NCBI GenBank assembly: GCA_020721385.1 | Contig: DYMW01000096.1 | Span: 1-5,521 of the forward strand | DNA: 5,521 nucleotides | Direction of reading: 5' to 3' | From: Sulfurovum sp. | GTDB lineage: Bacteria; Campylobacterota; Campylobacteria; Campylobacterales; Sulfurovaceae | In this document: positions 1-5,518 of the stretch, piece after piece | How positions within the stretch are numbered: position 1 is the first letter of the stretch | Layout: each line of letters opens with the position of its first letter | Program-made: the position numbers and the translations under genes | The notes under the pieces: generated by a model | What the model was told of the DNA's origin: nothing | The model's database searches: none | The model's input: only the letters and a program-made list of their open reading frames with translations

Positions 1-10
1 ATTTTGACAT
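1..10 (-). CDS. Possible 5' end of a divergent gene (first three codons only)
   Basis: On the minus strand an ATG at positions 10-8 reads Met-Ser-Lys before the window ends. An AAGG Shine-Dalgarno-like sequence lies at 24-21 on that strand, 10 nt before the ATG, and an extended -10-like TGTTAAAAT lies further upstream at 43-35. The three elements are in the right order and roughly right spacing for a gene running off the left edge. Three codons give no product information, and in AT-rich DNA the arrangement could be chance. Confidence 0.2.
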
Positions 11-34
11 AAGTATTAGACCTTGTTTTGTGGA

Positions 35-43
35 ATTTTAACA
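35..43 (-). promoter_or_regulatory. Possible extended -10 promoter facing left
   Basis: The minus strand reads TGTTAAAAT here, an extended -10 of the form TGnTAAAAT with one mismatch to TATAAT. It would start transcription near position 28-30, just ahead of the AAGG at 24-21 and the ATG at 10-8 on the same strand. Its support is mostly this ordering, because such hexamers are frequent in AT-rich DNA. Confidence 0.22.
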
Positions 44-155
44 TATTTTGATGATAGTTAAGGTATTAAAACAATAATATTTGGTTGAGAAATTTCTTTT
101 AATTGAGAAAAATAGAAAAATAACCACAGAAGAGAGAATAAAAACAAAATAATAA

Positions 156-184
156 CACTTGCTTAAGTGAATTTTAGATAAAAT
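156..184 (+). promoter_or_regulatory. Probable rpmH operon promoter with a short inverted repeat
   Basis: A -10-like TAAAAT lies at 179-184 inside the run TTTTAGATAAAATC, which predicts a transcript start near 190-192, about 58 nt before the rpmH ATG. There is no good TTGACA -35 box; at 17-bp spacing the hexamer is CACTTG (156-161). That position is part of an inverted repeat, CACTT at 156-160 and AAGTG at 165-169 with a 4-bp spacer. CTTAAGT (162-168) recurs at 762-768 in front of yidC. Promoters of this phylum commonly rely on a -10 and AT-rich upstream DNA rather than a -35, so this is the best candidate for rpmH-rnpA. Confidence 0.42.
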
Positions 185-198
185 CGCGGTTCAAATTA

Positions 199-252
199 AT
201 GCTCGGCTGTAAAGAGGGGCAAAATACTAATAAGGATGGTTATCAGTTATGA
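199..252 (+). other. 17-codon upstream reading frame overlapping the rpmH start
   Basis: An ATG at 199 opens a frame reading MLGCKEGQNTNKDGYQL and stopping at TGA 250-252, so that ATGA at 249-252 serves as the rpmH start and this frame's stop. Such ATGA overlaps are typical of translationally coupled genes. No clear Shine-Dalgarno lies before the ATG, which would be only about 8 nt from the predicted transcript start. It may be a leader peptide regulating L34 synthesis or a chance frame; nothing in the peptide resembles a known leader. Confidence 0.25.
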
Positions 253-383
253 AAAGAACGTTTCAACCACATAACACACCAAGAAAAAGAACTCACGGAT
301 TTAGAACAAGAATGAAAACTAAAAACGGACGTAAAGTTATTTCTGCTAGAAGAGCAAAAGGTAGAAAAAGATTAGCAGTATAA
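249..383 (+). CDS. rpmH: 50S ribosomal protein L34
   Basis: This encodes a 44-residue, very basic protein, the usual length of L34. It begins MKRTFQPHNTPRKRTHGFRT and ends in the signature ARRAKGRKRLAV, and the whole chain aligns to the family with no gap. L34 is a late-assembling protein of the large ribosomal subunit that contacts 23S rRNA. An AAGGA at 232-236 lies 12 nt ahead of the ATG, somewhat farther than usual; the TGA of a 17-codon upstream frame overlaps this ATG, so coupling may help initiation. The TAA stop at 381-383 overlaps the presumed start of rnpA, and the two genes are adjacent in most bacteria. The function is certain; regulation through the leader is inference. Confidence 0.98.
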   Translation: MKRTFQPHNTPRKRTHGFRTRMKTKNGRKVISARRAKGRKRLAV

Positions 384-712
384 AGCATTTTAGTAGCCTA
401 AAAACTACTAAAGAGTTTAATAGGGTTTACAATAACTCTAAGACAGTACATACTTCAAAGTTTGTACTCTTTTACCAAGCTTCTGGTGAAGAGTATAACG
501 TTGGAACAGTTGCCAGTAAAAAGGTTGGTAATGCCGTTCAACGAAATCGAGCCAAACGTTTACTTCGTGCACATTTCTTAAGTTTTATTTCTAATTTACA
601 ATCTGGAAAGTATGTTTTGGTTGCAAAACCAAATTTATTGGAGAGTGAGTATAAAGAAACCAACCAAGAGTTTTTTAACGCATTAAAGCGTCTAAAAGCC
701 ATAAAACAATGA
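380..712 (+). CDS. rnpA: Ribonuclease P protein component (C5 protein), non-canonical start
   Basis: This is the protein subunit of RNase P, which binds the catalytic RNA and the pre-tRNA 5' leader during tRNA 5' maturation. The reading frame is open from 365 to the TGA at 710-712. It contains the family signature KKVGNAVQRNRAKRLLR at 521-571 (the RNR motif), followed by GKYVLVAKP and a basic C-terminus. The N-terminal part HFSSLKTTKEFNRVY is also typical. No in-frame ATG, GTG or TTG occurs before this conserved region. The start is placed at ATA 380-382, which overlaps the rpmH stop (ATAA) and gives 110 residues beginning M-K-H-F. The alternative is ATT at 371, with AAAAGG at 356-361 nine nt upstream and 113 residues. 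Identity is clear; the exact start is not. Confidence 0.92.
   Translation: MKHFSSLKTTKEFNRVYNNSKTVHTSKFVLFYQASGEEYNVGTVASKKVGNAVQRNRAKRLLRAHFLSFISNLQSGKYVLVAKPNLLESEYKETNQEFFNALKRLKAIKQ
389..412 (+). other. Perfect 8-bp stem-loop at the rpmH-rnpA junction
   Basis: TTTAGTAG at 389-396 and CTACTAAA at 405-412 are exact reverse complements separated by an 8-nt loop. The hairpin begins six bases after the rpmH stop and lies within the first codons of rnpA. It has only three G-C pairs and no U-tract, so it is not an intrinsic terminator. It could stabilise the rpmH 3' end, mark a cleavage site or reduce rnpA translation. Confidence 0.4.
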
Positions 713-730
713 TGTTTTTAAATATTTTTT

Positions 731-780
731 GCTATAATATTTTATAATTCTCAATATAATTCTTAAGTTTTTAATATAAT
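731..780 (+). promoter_or_regulatory. yidC promoter region with four TATAAT hexamers
   Basis: Exact TATAAT occurs at 733-738, 743-748, 755-760 and 775-780. The first is preceded by TTTTTTGC, giving the extended -10 form TGCTATAAT. The last follows CTTAAGTTTTTAA and would place a transcript start near 787, about 43 nt ahead of the yidC GTG. The start-to-start distances are 10, 12 and 20 bp, close to multiples of a DNA helical turn. Campylobacter sigma-70 promoters are known for a periodic AT signal in place of a -35. Which hexamer is used cannot be told from sequence alone, but a promoter for yidC-jag-mnmE here is likely. Confidence 0.6.
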
Positions 781-785
781 TAAAC

Positions 786-805
786 ATCTAAGATAATGAT
801 TAGAT
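786..805 (+). repeat. Short inverted repeat in the yidC leader
   Basis: ATCTAA at 786-791 and TTAGAT at 800-805 are reverse complements around an 8-nt loop. They lie at the predicted 5' end of the yidC transcript, ahead of the AAAAAAAGG ribosome site. The hairpin would be weak, and there is no evidence that it acts as an operator or RNA switch. Confidence 0.2.
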
Positions 806-812
806 AAATATA

Positions 813-820
813 AAAAAAGG
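813..820 (+). promoter_or_regulatory. Ribosome binding site supporting the yidC GTG start
   Basis: AAAAAAGG ends 9 nt before the GTG at 830-832. The translation from this GTG gives a proper N-terminus (a few polar residues, then the first membrane segment), whereas the first in-frame ATG, at residue 27, would remove most of that segment. This fixes GTG as the start. Confidence 0.6.
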
Positions 821-829
821 TAATTTATA

Positions 830-2398
830 GTGGAACAACAAAACGACCTCCAGAAACGACTTCTTTTAGCCTTAGTGCTCTCCTTTGCAGTATTTGTAAT
901 TTTTGATATGTTTATACCAAAAACACTAAAAAACATTGATCAAAATAAGACAGTCATCACACAATCTCAACAGACATCAGCTTCTGTTCCTACCACTAAT
1001 AATACTTCAAGCAATGTACCAACAAGCAACAGTATGGCACCTATTGCAACCATTAACCCATTAGCAACGGTTACTTCAGATAAATTTGTTTTAACGATTG
1101 ATGATTTAGGGCGTATTAATCAGGTTAAATTATTAGAAAAAAAGTATGAATATGAAGGTAAAAAGTTAGAACTTTTAAATCCAGCATGGGTAAAGCCTTT
1201 AGAGATTCGTTTTGCTGATGAATCGTTAAATGCAGAGGCATTAAAAATACCTTACACAACTTCTGTGACCAATATTGATTTGAATTCTAATGCAACAACG
1301 GTTACTTTGACTCAAAAGCTAAGCAGTACAACTGTTACCAAATTATTAACGTTCTATAAAGATGGTCATTATGATTTGGATATTCAACTCTCATCACCAC
1401 AAGAGTATTTTATTACCACAGGTCAACGACCTAACGCTGACCATACTCGATATATGGTGGTTCAAGGTTCATTGATTAAAAAGTCAAATGATACGATTGA
1501 AGTGATTGAAGATGGAGATGCAGAGGCACCTTTAACCATTCCTAATGCTAAATTTGCAACAGCATTCGATAGATATTTTGTCTCAATTTTGTATAATTTT
1601 GAGCAACCATTGAATATTTCTACGTTAACGCTAAAAGATGATAATGCTTTAGTATTTCTTCAAGGTAAATCTCCATTGGCACTGCATGGATATATTGGAC
1701 CTAAAGAGTCTGTGGTCTTAAAAAATATTCATCCTGAGTTAAGTGATGCGATTGAATATGGTTGGTTTACTTTTATCTCTAAGCCGATATTTAAAGTATT
1801 GGAGTGGTTTCATACACATATAGGTAACTGGGGTTGGGCAATTATTTTGTTAACTTTAGCAATTAAATTGTTACTTTTCCCTCTTTCATATAAAGGGATG
1901 ATGTCGATGCAAAAGCTTAAAGACCTTGCACCAAAAATGAAAGAGATTAAAGAGAAATATGGTAAAGATCCACAAAAGATGAATGCACAGATGATGGAAC
2001 TTTATAAGAAACATGGAGCCAATCCAATGGGTGGATGTTTGCCATTCCTTTTACAAATTCCTGTATTCTTTGCTCTTTATAGAGTTTTACTTAATGCGGT
2101 TGAGCTTCAAGGAGCAGAGTGGACATTATGGATTACTGACCTTTCTATTATGGATCCTTATTATGTGTTACCAATATTAATGGGTGCATCAATGTGGTTC
2201 CAACAAAAAATTACACCAAACAGTATGACCGATCCAATGCAACAGAAGATTTTCCAATGGTTACCTGTTGTGATGACTGTGTTCTTTATCTATTTCCCAG
2301 CAGGATTGGTTCTTTATTGGTTGGTGAACAACCTCTGTACCATTGGACAACAATTTGTTATTAATAGAGCTTATGAGAATTTAAAAGCCAAAAAATAA
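830..2398 (+). CDS. yidC: Membrane protein insertase YidC
   Basis: YidC inserts and folds inner-membrane proteins, alone or with SecYEG. The 522-residue length is normal for the Gram-negative form. It has a first membrane segment at about residues 10-29, a Ser/Thr/Asn-rich linker at 44-80, a periplasmic beta-rich domain at about 80-310, an amphipathic helix near 312-330, and a five-helix insertase core at about 335-508. The cytoplasmic hairpin holds the conserved run around NPMGGCLPFLLQIPVFFALY (398-417), and DPMQQKIFQWLPV (468-480) and FPAGLVLYWLVNN (489-501) are also typical. The arginine usual in the hydrophilic groove is replaced by Lys346 (AAA at 1865-1867). The C-terminal tail after the last helix is short. 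The start is GTG with a good ribosome site; TAA ends the gene 51 bp before jag. Confidence 0.98.
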   Translation: MEQQNDLQKRLLLALVLSFAVFVIFDMFIPKTLKNIDQNKTVITQSQQTSASVPTTNNTSSNVPTSNSMAPIATINPLATVTSDKFVLTIDDLGRINQVKLLEKKYEYEGKKLELLNPAWVKPLEIRFADESLNAEALKIPYTTSVTNIDLNSNATTVTLTQKLSSTTVTKLLTFYKDGHYDLDIQLSSPQEYFITTGQRPNADHTRYMVVQGSLIKKSNDTIEVIEDGDAEAPLTIPNAKFATAFDRYFVSILYNFEQPLNISTLTLKDDNALVFLQGKSPLALHGYIGPKESVVLKNIHPELSDAIEYGWFTFISKPIFKVLEWFHTHIGNWGWAIILLTLAIKLLLFPLSYKGMMSMQKLKDLAPKMKEIKEKYGKDPQKMNAQMMELYKKHGANPMGGCLPFLLQIPVFFALYRVLLNAVELQGAEWTLWITDLSIMDPYYVLPILMGASMWFQQKITPNSMTDPMQQKIFQWLPVVMTVFFIYFPAGLVLYWLVNNLCTIGQQFVINRAYENLKAKK

Positions 2399-2449
2399 AA
2401 AATATAAATAAATTTAAAAATAATATAAATATAAGGGGGAGAGCGTAAG
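2399..2449 (+). promoter_or_regulatory. yidC-jag spacer with strong ribosome site for jag
   Basis: The spacer is almost pure A/T until a purine-rich AAGGGGGAG at 2433-2441, eight nt before the jag ATG at 2450. That spacing selects 2450 over the second in-frame ATG at 2456. A TATAAA at 2403-2408 could be a secondary -10, but A/T content alone makes this weak. No terminator hairpin is visible, so read-through from yidC is expected. Confidence 0.5.
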
Positions 2450-3403
2450 ATGGAGATGAAAAGAATTGAAGCCGAGACATTAGAAGAAGCATACAGCCAA
2501 GCAGCTAAAGAGCTTTCTTGTTCGGTGACGGAAATTAATTATGAGATTGTACAGCATCCAACGAGTGGAGTTTGGGGACTTTTTAAAAAGAGTGCCATTA
2601 TTATTGTAGTTAAGAAAAGTATAGCACCCAAAGAAGTAGCTACTGAACCTGTGGTTGTTAGAGAAGAAAGAGTAAAAACATTTGAACCCAAGACAAAAGT
2701 AGTTGCGAAGGTTAAAGAGGAAAAGAAAGAAGATATTTCGTCAAAAATATCCATACAAGATGTCGTCTCACAACAAGAAGATAAAATTGTTGATAATTTT
2801 TTTGAAGAGAAAGCAGAGTCTAAAGTTGTTGAGCCAACACAAAAAATGGACGTAACTCCCAAAGTGGAAGTCAATAAAGTTGTAACAGAGAGTATAGAGC
2901 ATAAAAGTAGATTTGATGATAGAGAAAATCCGAAAAATTTAGAAATTTCACTTGAATTAGAAGTAAAAATTAAAAAACTTATGGATGTTTCTTGTTTCGA
3001 TATTGATACGGTAGAGGTTGATGTCTTTAACAATACTGCACATATCTTTATTGATGGAGAAGATGCAGCACTTTTAATCGGAAAAGAGGGGTATCGTTAT
3101 AATGCTCTTTCGTATATGTTATTTAATTGGATTAACTCTTGCTACAATCTTTATATTAAACTTGAAATTGCTGAATTTATTCAAGCCCAAGAAGAGATGA
3201 TTGTTAATTATTTAAAACCAATTGCAGAACATATTAAAGAGCATGGTAAGGGGAAAACCAAACCATTAGATGGAATTTTGGTTCAAATTGCATTGGAACA
3301 ATTACGTGAAATGTTCCCTAATAAATACATTGCAATTAAGACTGGTAAAGATGGTAAAAAATTTATTATTATCAATAACTTTAACAGTCGTAAAAATGGC
3401 TAA
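2450..3403 (+). CDS. jag: RNA-binding protein KhpB/Jag (Jag_N, KH, degenerate R3H)
   Basis: This 317-residue protein has the Jag layout. A Jag_N domain at about residues 3-56 (TLEEAYSQAAKEL and GVWGLFKKSAIIIVV) is followed by a long charged, Lys/Glu/Val-rich linker at about 57-165, probably disordered. A KH domain at about 168-240 carries the GxxG loop as IGKEG (210-214), and an R3H-like domain spans about 245-312. The namesake R3H residues are not visible: where family members have an R-x3-H stretch, this protein has LDGILVQIALEQLREMFPNK (273-292). KhpB usually pairs with KhpA to bind many RNAs and, in Gram-positive bacteria, affects cell division and elongation; its role in this phylum is little known. 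Its position directly after yidC is conserved across bacteria. The stop lies six nt before the mnmE ATG, which suggests coupling. Confidence 0.93.
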   Translation: MEMKRIEAETLEEAYSQAAKELSCSVTEINYEIVQHPTSGVWGLFKKSAIIIVVKKSIAPKEVATEPVVVREERVKTFEPKTKVVAKVKEEKKEDISSKISIQDVVSQQEDKIVDNFFEEKAESKVVEPTQKMDVTPKVEVNKVVTESIEHKSRFDDRENPKNLEISLELEVKIKKLMDVSCFDIDTVEVDVFNNTAHIFIDGEDAALLIGKEGYRYNALSYMLFNWINSCYNLYIKLEIAEFIQAQEEMIVNYLKPIAEHIKEHGKGKTKPLDGILVQIALEQLREMFPNKYIAIKTGKDGKKFIIINNFNSRKNG

Positions 3404-3409
3404 TTGTTA

Positions 3410-4750
3410 ATGGCAAGTACAATCGTTGCCATTGCTACAGCATCAGGAATCTCTTCGATTTCTATTATAAGAGTGAGTGGTGATTTATCACTTACTCTTG
3501 CTAAAAAAGTCTCTAAAAAAGAGAATATTCAGCCGAGATATGCCCATTTAACCCCTCTTTATAATCAAGAGAATGCTTTAATTGATGAAGCAATACTTAT
3601 CTATTTTAAAAATCCTTACAGTTTCACTGGTGAAGATATTGTTGAATTTCAATGTCATGGTGGAATGATTGTGGCTCAAGAAATTTTGGAAACACTCTTG
3701 GCGTATGGTGCGAGATTGGCAGAACCTGGAGAATTTTCAAAACGGGCTTTTTTGAATGGAAAAATTGATTTAACAAAAGCCGAAGCCATCGCAAAACTCA
3801 TAGAAGCTAAAAGTGTGGATGTAGCTAAAATTTTAGCCAAGCAGTTAAAAGGTGATTTGAAACTTTTTATTGATGAGAGTCGAGAAGCAATGCTTAGGGC
3901 TACCGCGTATGCTGAAGTGATGATTGATTATGCTGAAGAGGATATGCCTGAGGATATTCTAGCAAGTATTCTTATTCAACTTGATGCATTGTTGGCTAAA
4001 ATGGAAAAAATTGTCGATGCAAGTCATCGGCGTAAAGGGCTTATTGAAGGGTTTAGGGTTGCGATTATTGGTAAACCAAATGTTGGGAAAAGCTCCTTAC
4101 TTAATGGTCTTCTTGCGTATGAACGAGCCATTGTAAGTGATATTGCAGGAACCACCCGAGATACGATTGAAGAACAGGTACGTATCGGGTCACATATTAT
4201 TCGACTTATTGATACTGCAGGAATTCGTGATGCACGAGACAGCATTGAAAAAATAGGGGTAGAGCGTTCACTTGAATCGGTGGCTGAAGCAGATGTGGTG
4301 ATTGCTTTGTTTGATTCTAGTCGACCATTTGATGAAGAGGATGCTAAAATTTTAGAGATTTTAAAGAGTACCAAGAATAAAGAGATTATTGTTGCTTTAA
4401 ATAAGTCTGATTTGGAAAATAGTTTTGATTTAGAGAAATTGAAAAGATATCATCCTATTGAAGTGAGTGCCAAACATAATTTTAAAAACTTAACAGAAAA
4501 ATTGGAGTCTCTATTCGATAATATTGGTCAAGATGAAGAACTAATGCTCATTTCAGCCCGTCAAATTGATGCCGTGTTAAAAACAAAACAGGCGATTATG
4601 GAAGCAAAAGAGCCACTACTTAAGGGTGAATTGGAATTTTTTTCTTATCATCTTCAAGATGCTGTTTCAGCACTTGGGTCTATTTCAAAACCTTATGATT
4701 CTGAAGAGATTTTAGATAAAATGTTTGGAGAATTTTGTTTAGGAAAATAG
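3410..4750 (+). CDS. mnmE: tRNA uridine-5-carboxymethylaminomethyl modification GTPase MnmE
   Basis: MnmE works with MnmG to install (carboxymethyl)aminomethyl groups at wobble U34 of certain tRNAs, using a methylene-tetrahydrofolate derivative. Counted from ATG 3410 the protein has 446 residues, normal for the family. The N-terminal folate-binding domain includes YSFTGEDIVEFQCHGG. The inserted G domain has the P-loop GKPNVGKS at 221-228, GTTRDT at 247-252, DTAG at 268-271, NKSD at 331-334 and SAK at 353-355. Glu280 lies where the catalytic glutamate (E. coli E282) is expected. The C-terminus ends FCLGK with the conserved Cys443. All key residues are present, so the enzyme should be active. 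A TTG at 3404 would add two residues, but ATG 3410 gives the usual MxSTIVAIATA start. No clear Shine-Dalgarno is seen; coupling to jag is likely. Confidence 0.97.
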   Translation: MASTIVAIATASGISSISIIRVSGDLSLTLAKKVSKKENIQPRYAHLTPLYNQENALIDEAILIYFKNPYSFTGEDIVEFQCHGGMIVAQEILETLLAYGARLAEPGEFSKRAFLNGKIDLTKAEAIAKLIEAKSVDVAKILAKQLKGDLKLFIDESREAMLRATAYAEVMIDYAEEDMPEDILASILIQLDALLAKMEKIVDASHRRKGLIEGFRVAIIGKPNVGKSSLLNGLLAYERAIVSDIAGTTRDTIEEQVRIGSHIIRLIDTAGIRDARDSIEKIGVERSLESVAEADVVIALFDSSRPFDEEDAKILEILKSTKNKEIIVALNKSDLENSFDLEKLKRYHPIEVSAKHNFKNLTEKLESLFDNIGQDEELMLISARQIDAVLKTKQAIMEAKEPLLKGELEFFSYHLQDAVSALGSISKPYDSEEILDKMFGEFCLGK

Positions 4751-4751
4751 A

Positions 4752-4757
4752 TATAAT
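4752..4757 (+). promoter_or_regulatory. Probable promoter (-10) of the lipoprotein gene
   Basis: A perfect TATAAT begins one base after the mnmE TAG stop, inside the near-palindrome GATATAATATC (4750-4760). It predicts a transcript start around 4764 and is followed by an AAGGAA ribosome site (4773-4778) and the ATG at 4784. No -35 box is clear. The gene may therefore be transcribed separately from mnmE as well as by read-through, since no terminator is seen between them. Confidence 0.5.
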
Positions 4758-4783
4758 ATCTTTATAAATTAAAAGGAAATTTC

Positions 4784-5518
4784 ATGTTAAAATTTAACTT
4801 AACGTATTCATTACTCCTCTTGACTGTTTTAGGATTGTCTGGTTGTAGTGAAAAGACCATTATGCTTCCATCAAGTTCATCCACATCACGTTCAGTACCA
4901 ATAGAGCAACCAAGAATTATAGCTCCTACACCGATTAAAGAGGAAATTTTAATTAATAAAAATGCTGATCTTGGTGCAATGATTGCTGTTCCAAGTAACA
5001 ATGCCTCTTTAGGTTCTTTGATTGATACAGAAGAAAATATCTCTACTGAAGAGGGAATAGAAAAAAAAGATGTTCCTGTTTTTAATGGATTGATAGAGCG
5101 TATGCCTTTTCCTGTATCAGAATATAATGTTTTAAGTAAAATAGGTAGTCAAACGGTAACAGGTTTGGTCTATTTGGAAAACAACATTGATGATCAAAAA
5201 GTAATGGGGAAAAAAGTAAAACTTTATTTAAATCCTGTAACTTCTTATTCTGACCAATGGTATCAACAGAGTTATTTGGGTGGGTATAAAATGAGTAAAG
5301 CCGATGGTAGACTTTATAACTATTTAAAGTTTACCATGTCTAATGAAAGTGGAAAATACAGCTTCTTTGGTGTTCCTACTGGTGAATATTATTTGGTAGG
5401 AACGATGACTTGTGGAAATGAATGTGGTTTTTCTAAACAAAAGACTGTTGTTTTGGTTCAAAAAATTTATGTAGGTTCTGGTGTTACAACGGCGAATCTT
5501 ATGAAGAATGTACCTTAA
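4784..5518 (+). CDS. Putative lipoprotein with a C-terminal Ig-like (carboxypeptidase-regulatory-like) domain
   Basis: I do not recognise a named gene. The 244-residue product starts with a lipoprotein signal peptide: a short n-region, a leucine-rich core at residues 8-17 and the lipobox LSGC at 18-21. It should be cleaved and lipidated at Cys21; Ser22 gives no inner-membrane retention signal by the E. coli rule. Residues 22-115 are polar and Ser/Pro/Glu-rich, probably an extended tether. Residues 122-240 look like a beta-sandwich: TVTGLVYLEN, KKVKLYLNPV, GKYSFFGVPTGEYYLVGTM and a final strand near 222-237. The SGKYSF-GVPTGEYYL pattern resembles carboxypeptidase-regulatory/SpaA-like folds. 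Cys210 and Cys214 could form a disulfide. The start is supported by AAGGAA five nt upstream. Its function is unknown; a surface or periplasmic binding or scaffold role is only a guess. Confidence 0.8.
   Translation: MLKFNLTYSLLLLTVLGLSGCSEKTIMLPSSSSTSRSVPIEQPRIIAPTPIKEEILINKNADLGAMIAVPSNNASLGSLIDTEENISTEEGIEKKDVPVFNGLIERMPFPVSEYNVLSKIGSQTVTGLVYLENNIDDQKVMGKKVKLYLNPVTSYSDQWYQQSYLGGYKMSKADGRLYNYLKFTMSNESGKYSFFGVPTGEYYLVGTMTCGNECGFSKQKTVVLVQKIYVGSGVTTANLMKNVP

Noticed and set aside
85..110. Direct repeat TTGAGAAA at 85-92 and 103-110
   Set aside because: Two copies of an 8-mer in AT-rich DNA are easily chance. They are 18 bp apart and not tied to any gene signal.
119..129. Possible DnaA box (TAACCACAG) suggesting an origin
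   Set aside because: It is a poor match to TTATCCACA, stands alone, and no cluster of boxes or dnaA gene is seen.
2539..3033. Long minus-strand open frame opposite jag
   Set aside because: It lies entirely within the clear jag gene. Its Ser/Thr/Leu-rich translation is what the complement of Lys/Glu/Val codons gives, and it has no recognisable domain.
3404..3409. TTG at 3404 as the mnmE start
   Set aside because: It directly follows the jag stop but adds only Met-Leu before the normal N-terminus. ATG 3410 fits the family start better.
4024..4374. Minus-strand open frame opposite the MnmE G domain
   Set aside because: The + strand encodes all GTPase motifs here, and the antisense translation is low-complexity Ser/Ile/Arg with no family signature.
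4750..4760. GATATAATATC near-palindrome as an operator or terminator after mnmE
   Set aside because: It is explained by the TATAAT -10 next to the TAG stop, and it has no G-C stem or T-tract to terminate.
4762..5001. Minus-strand open frame opposite the lipoprotein start
   Set aside because: The + strand has a lipobox, a ribosome site and a promoter, while the antisense frame has none of these.
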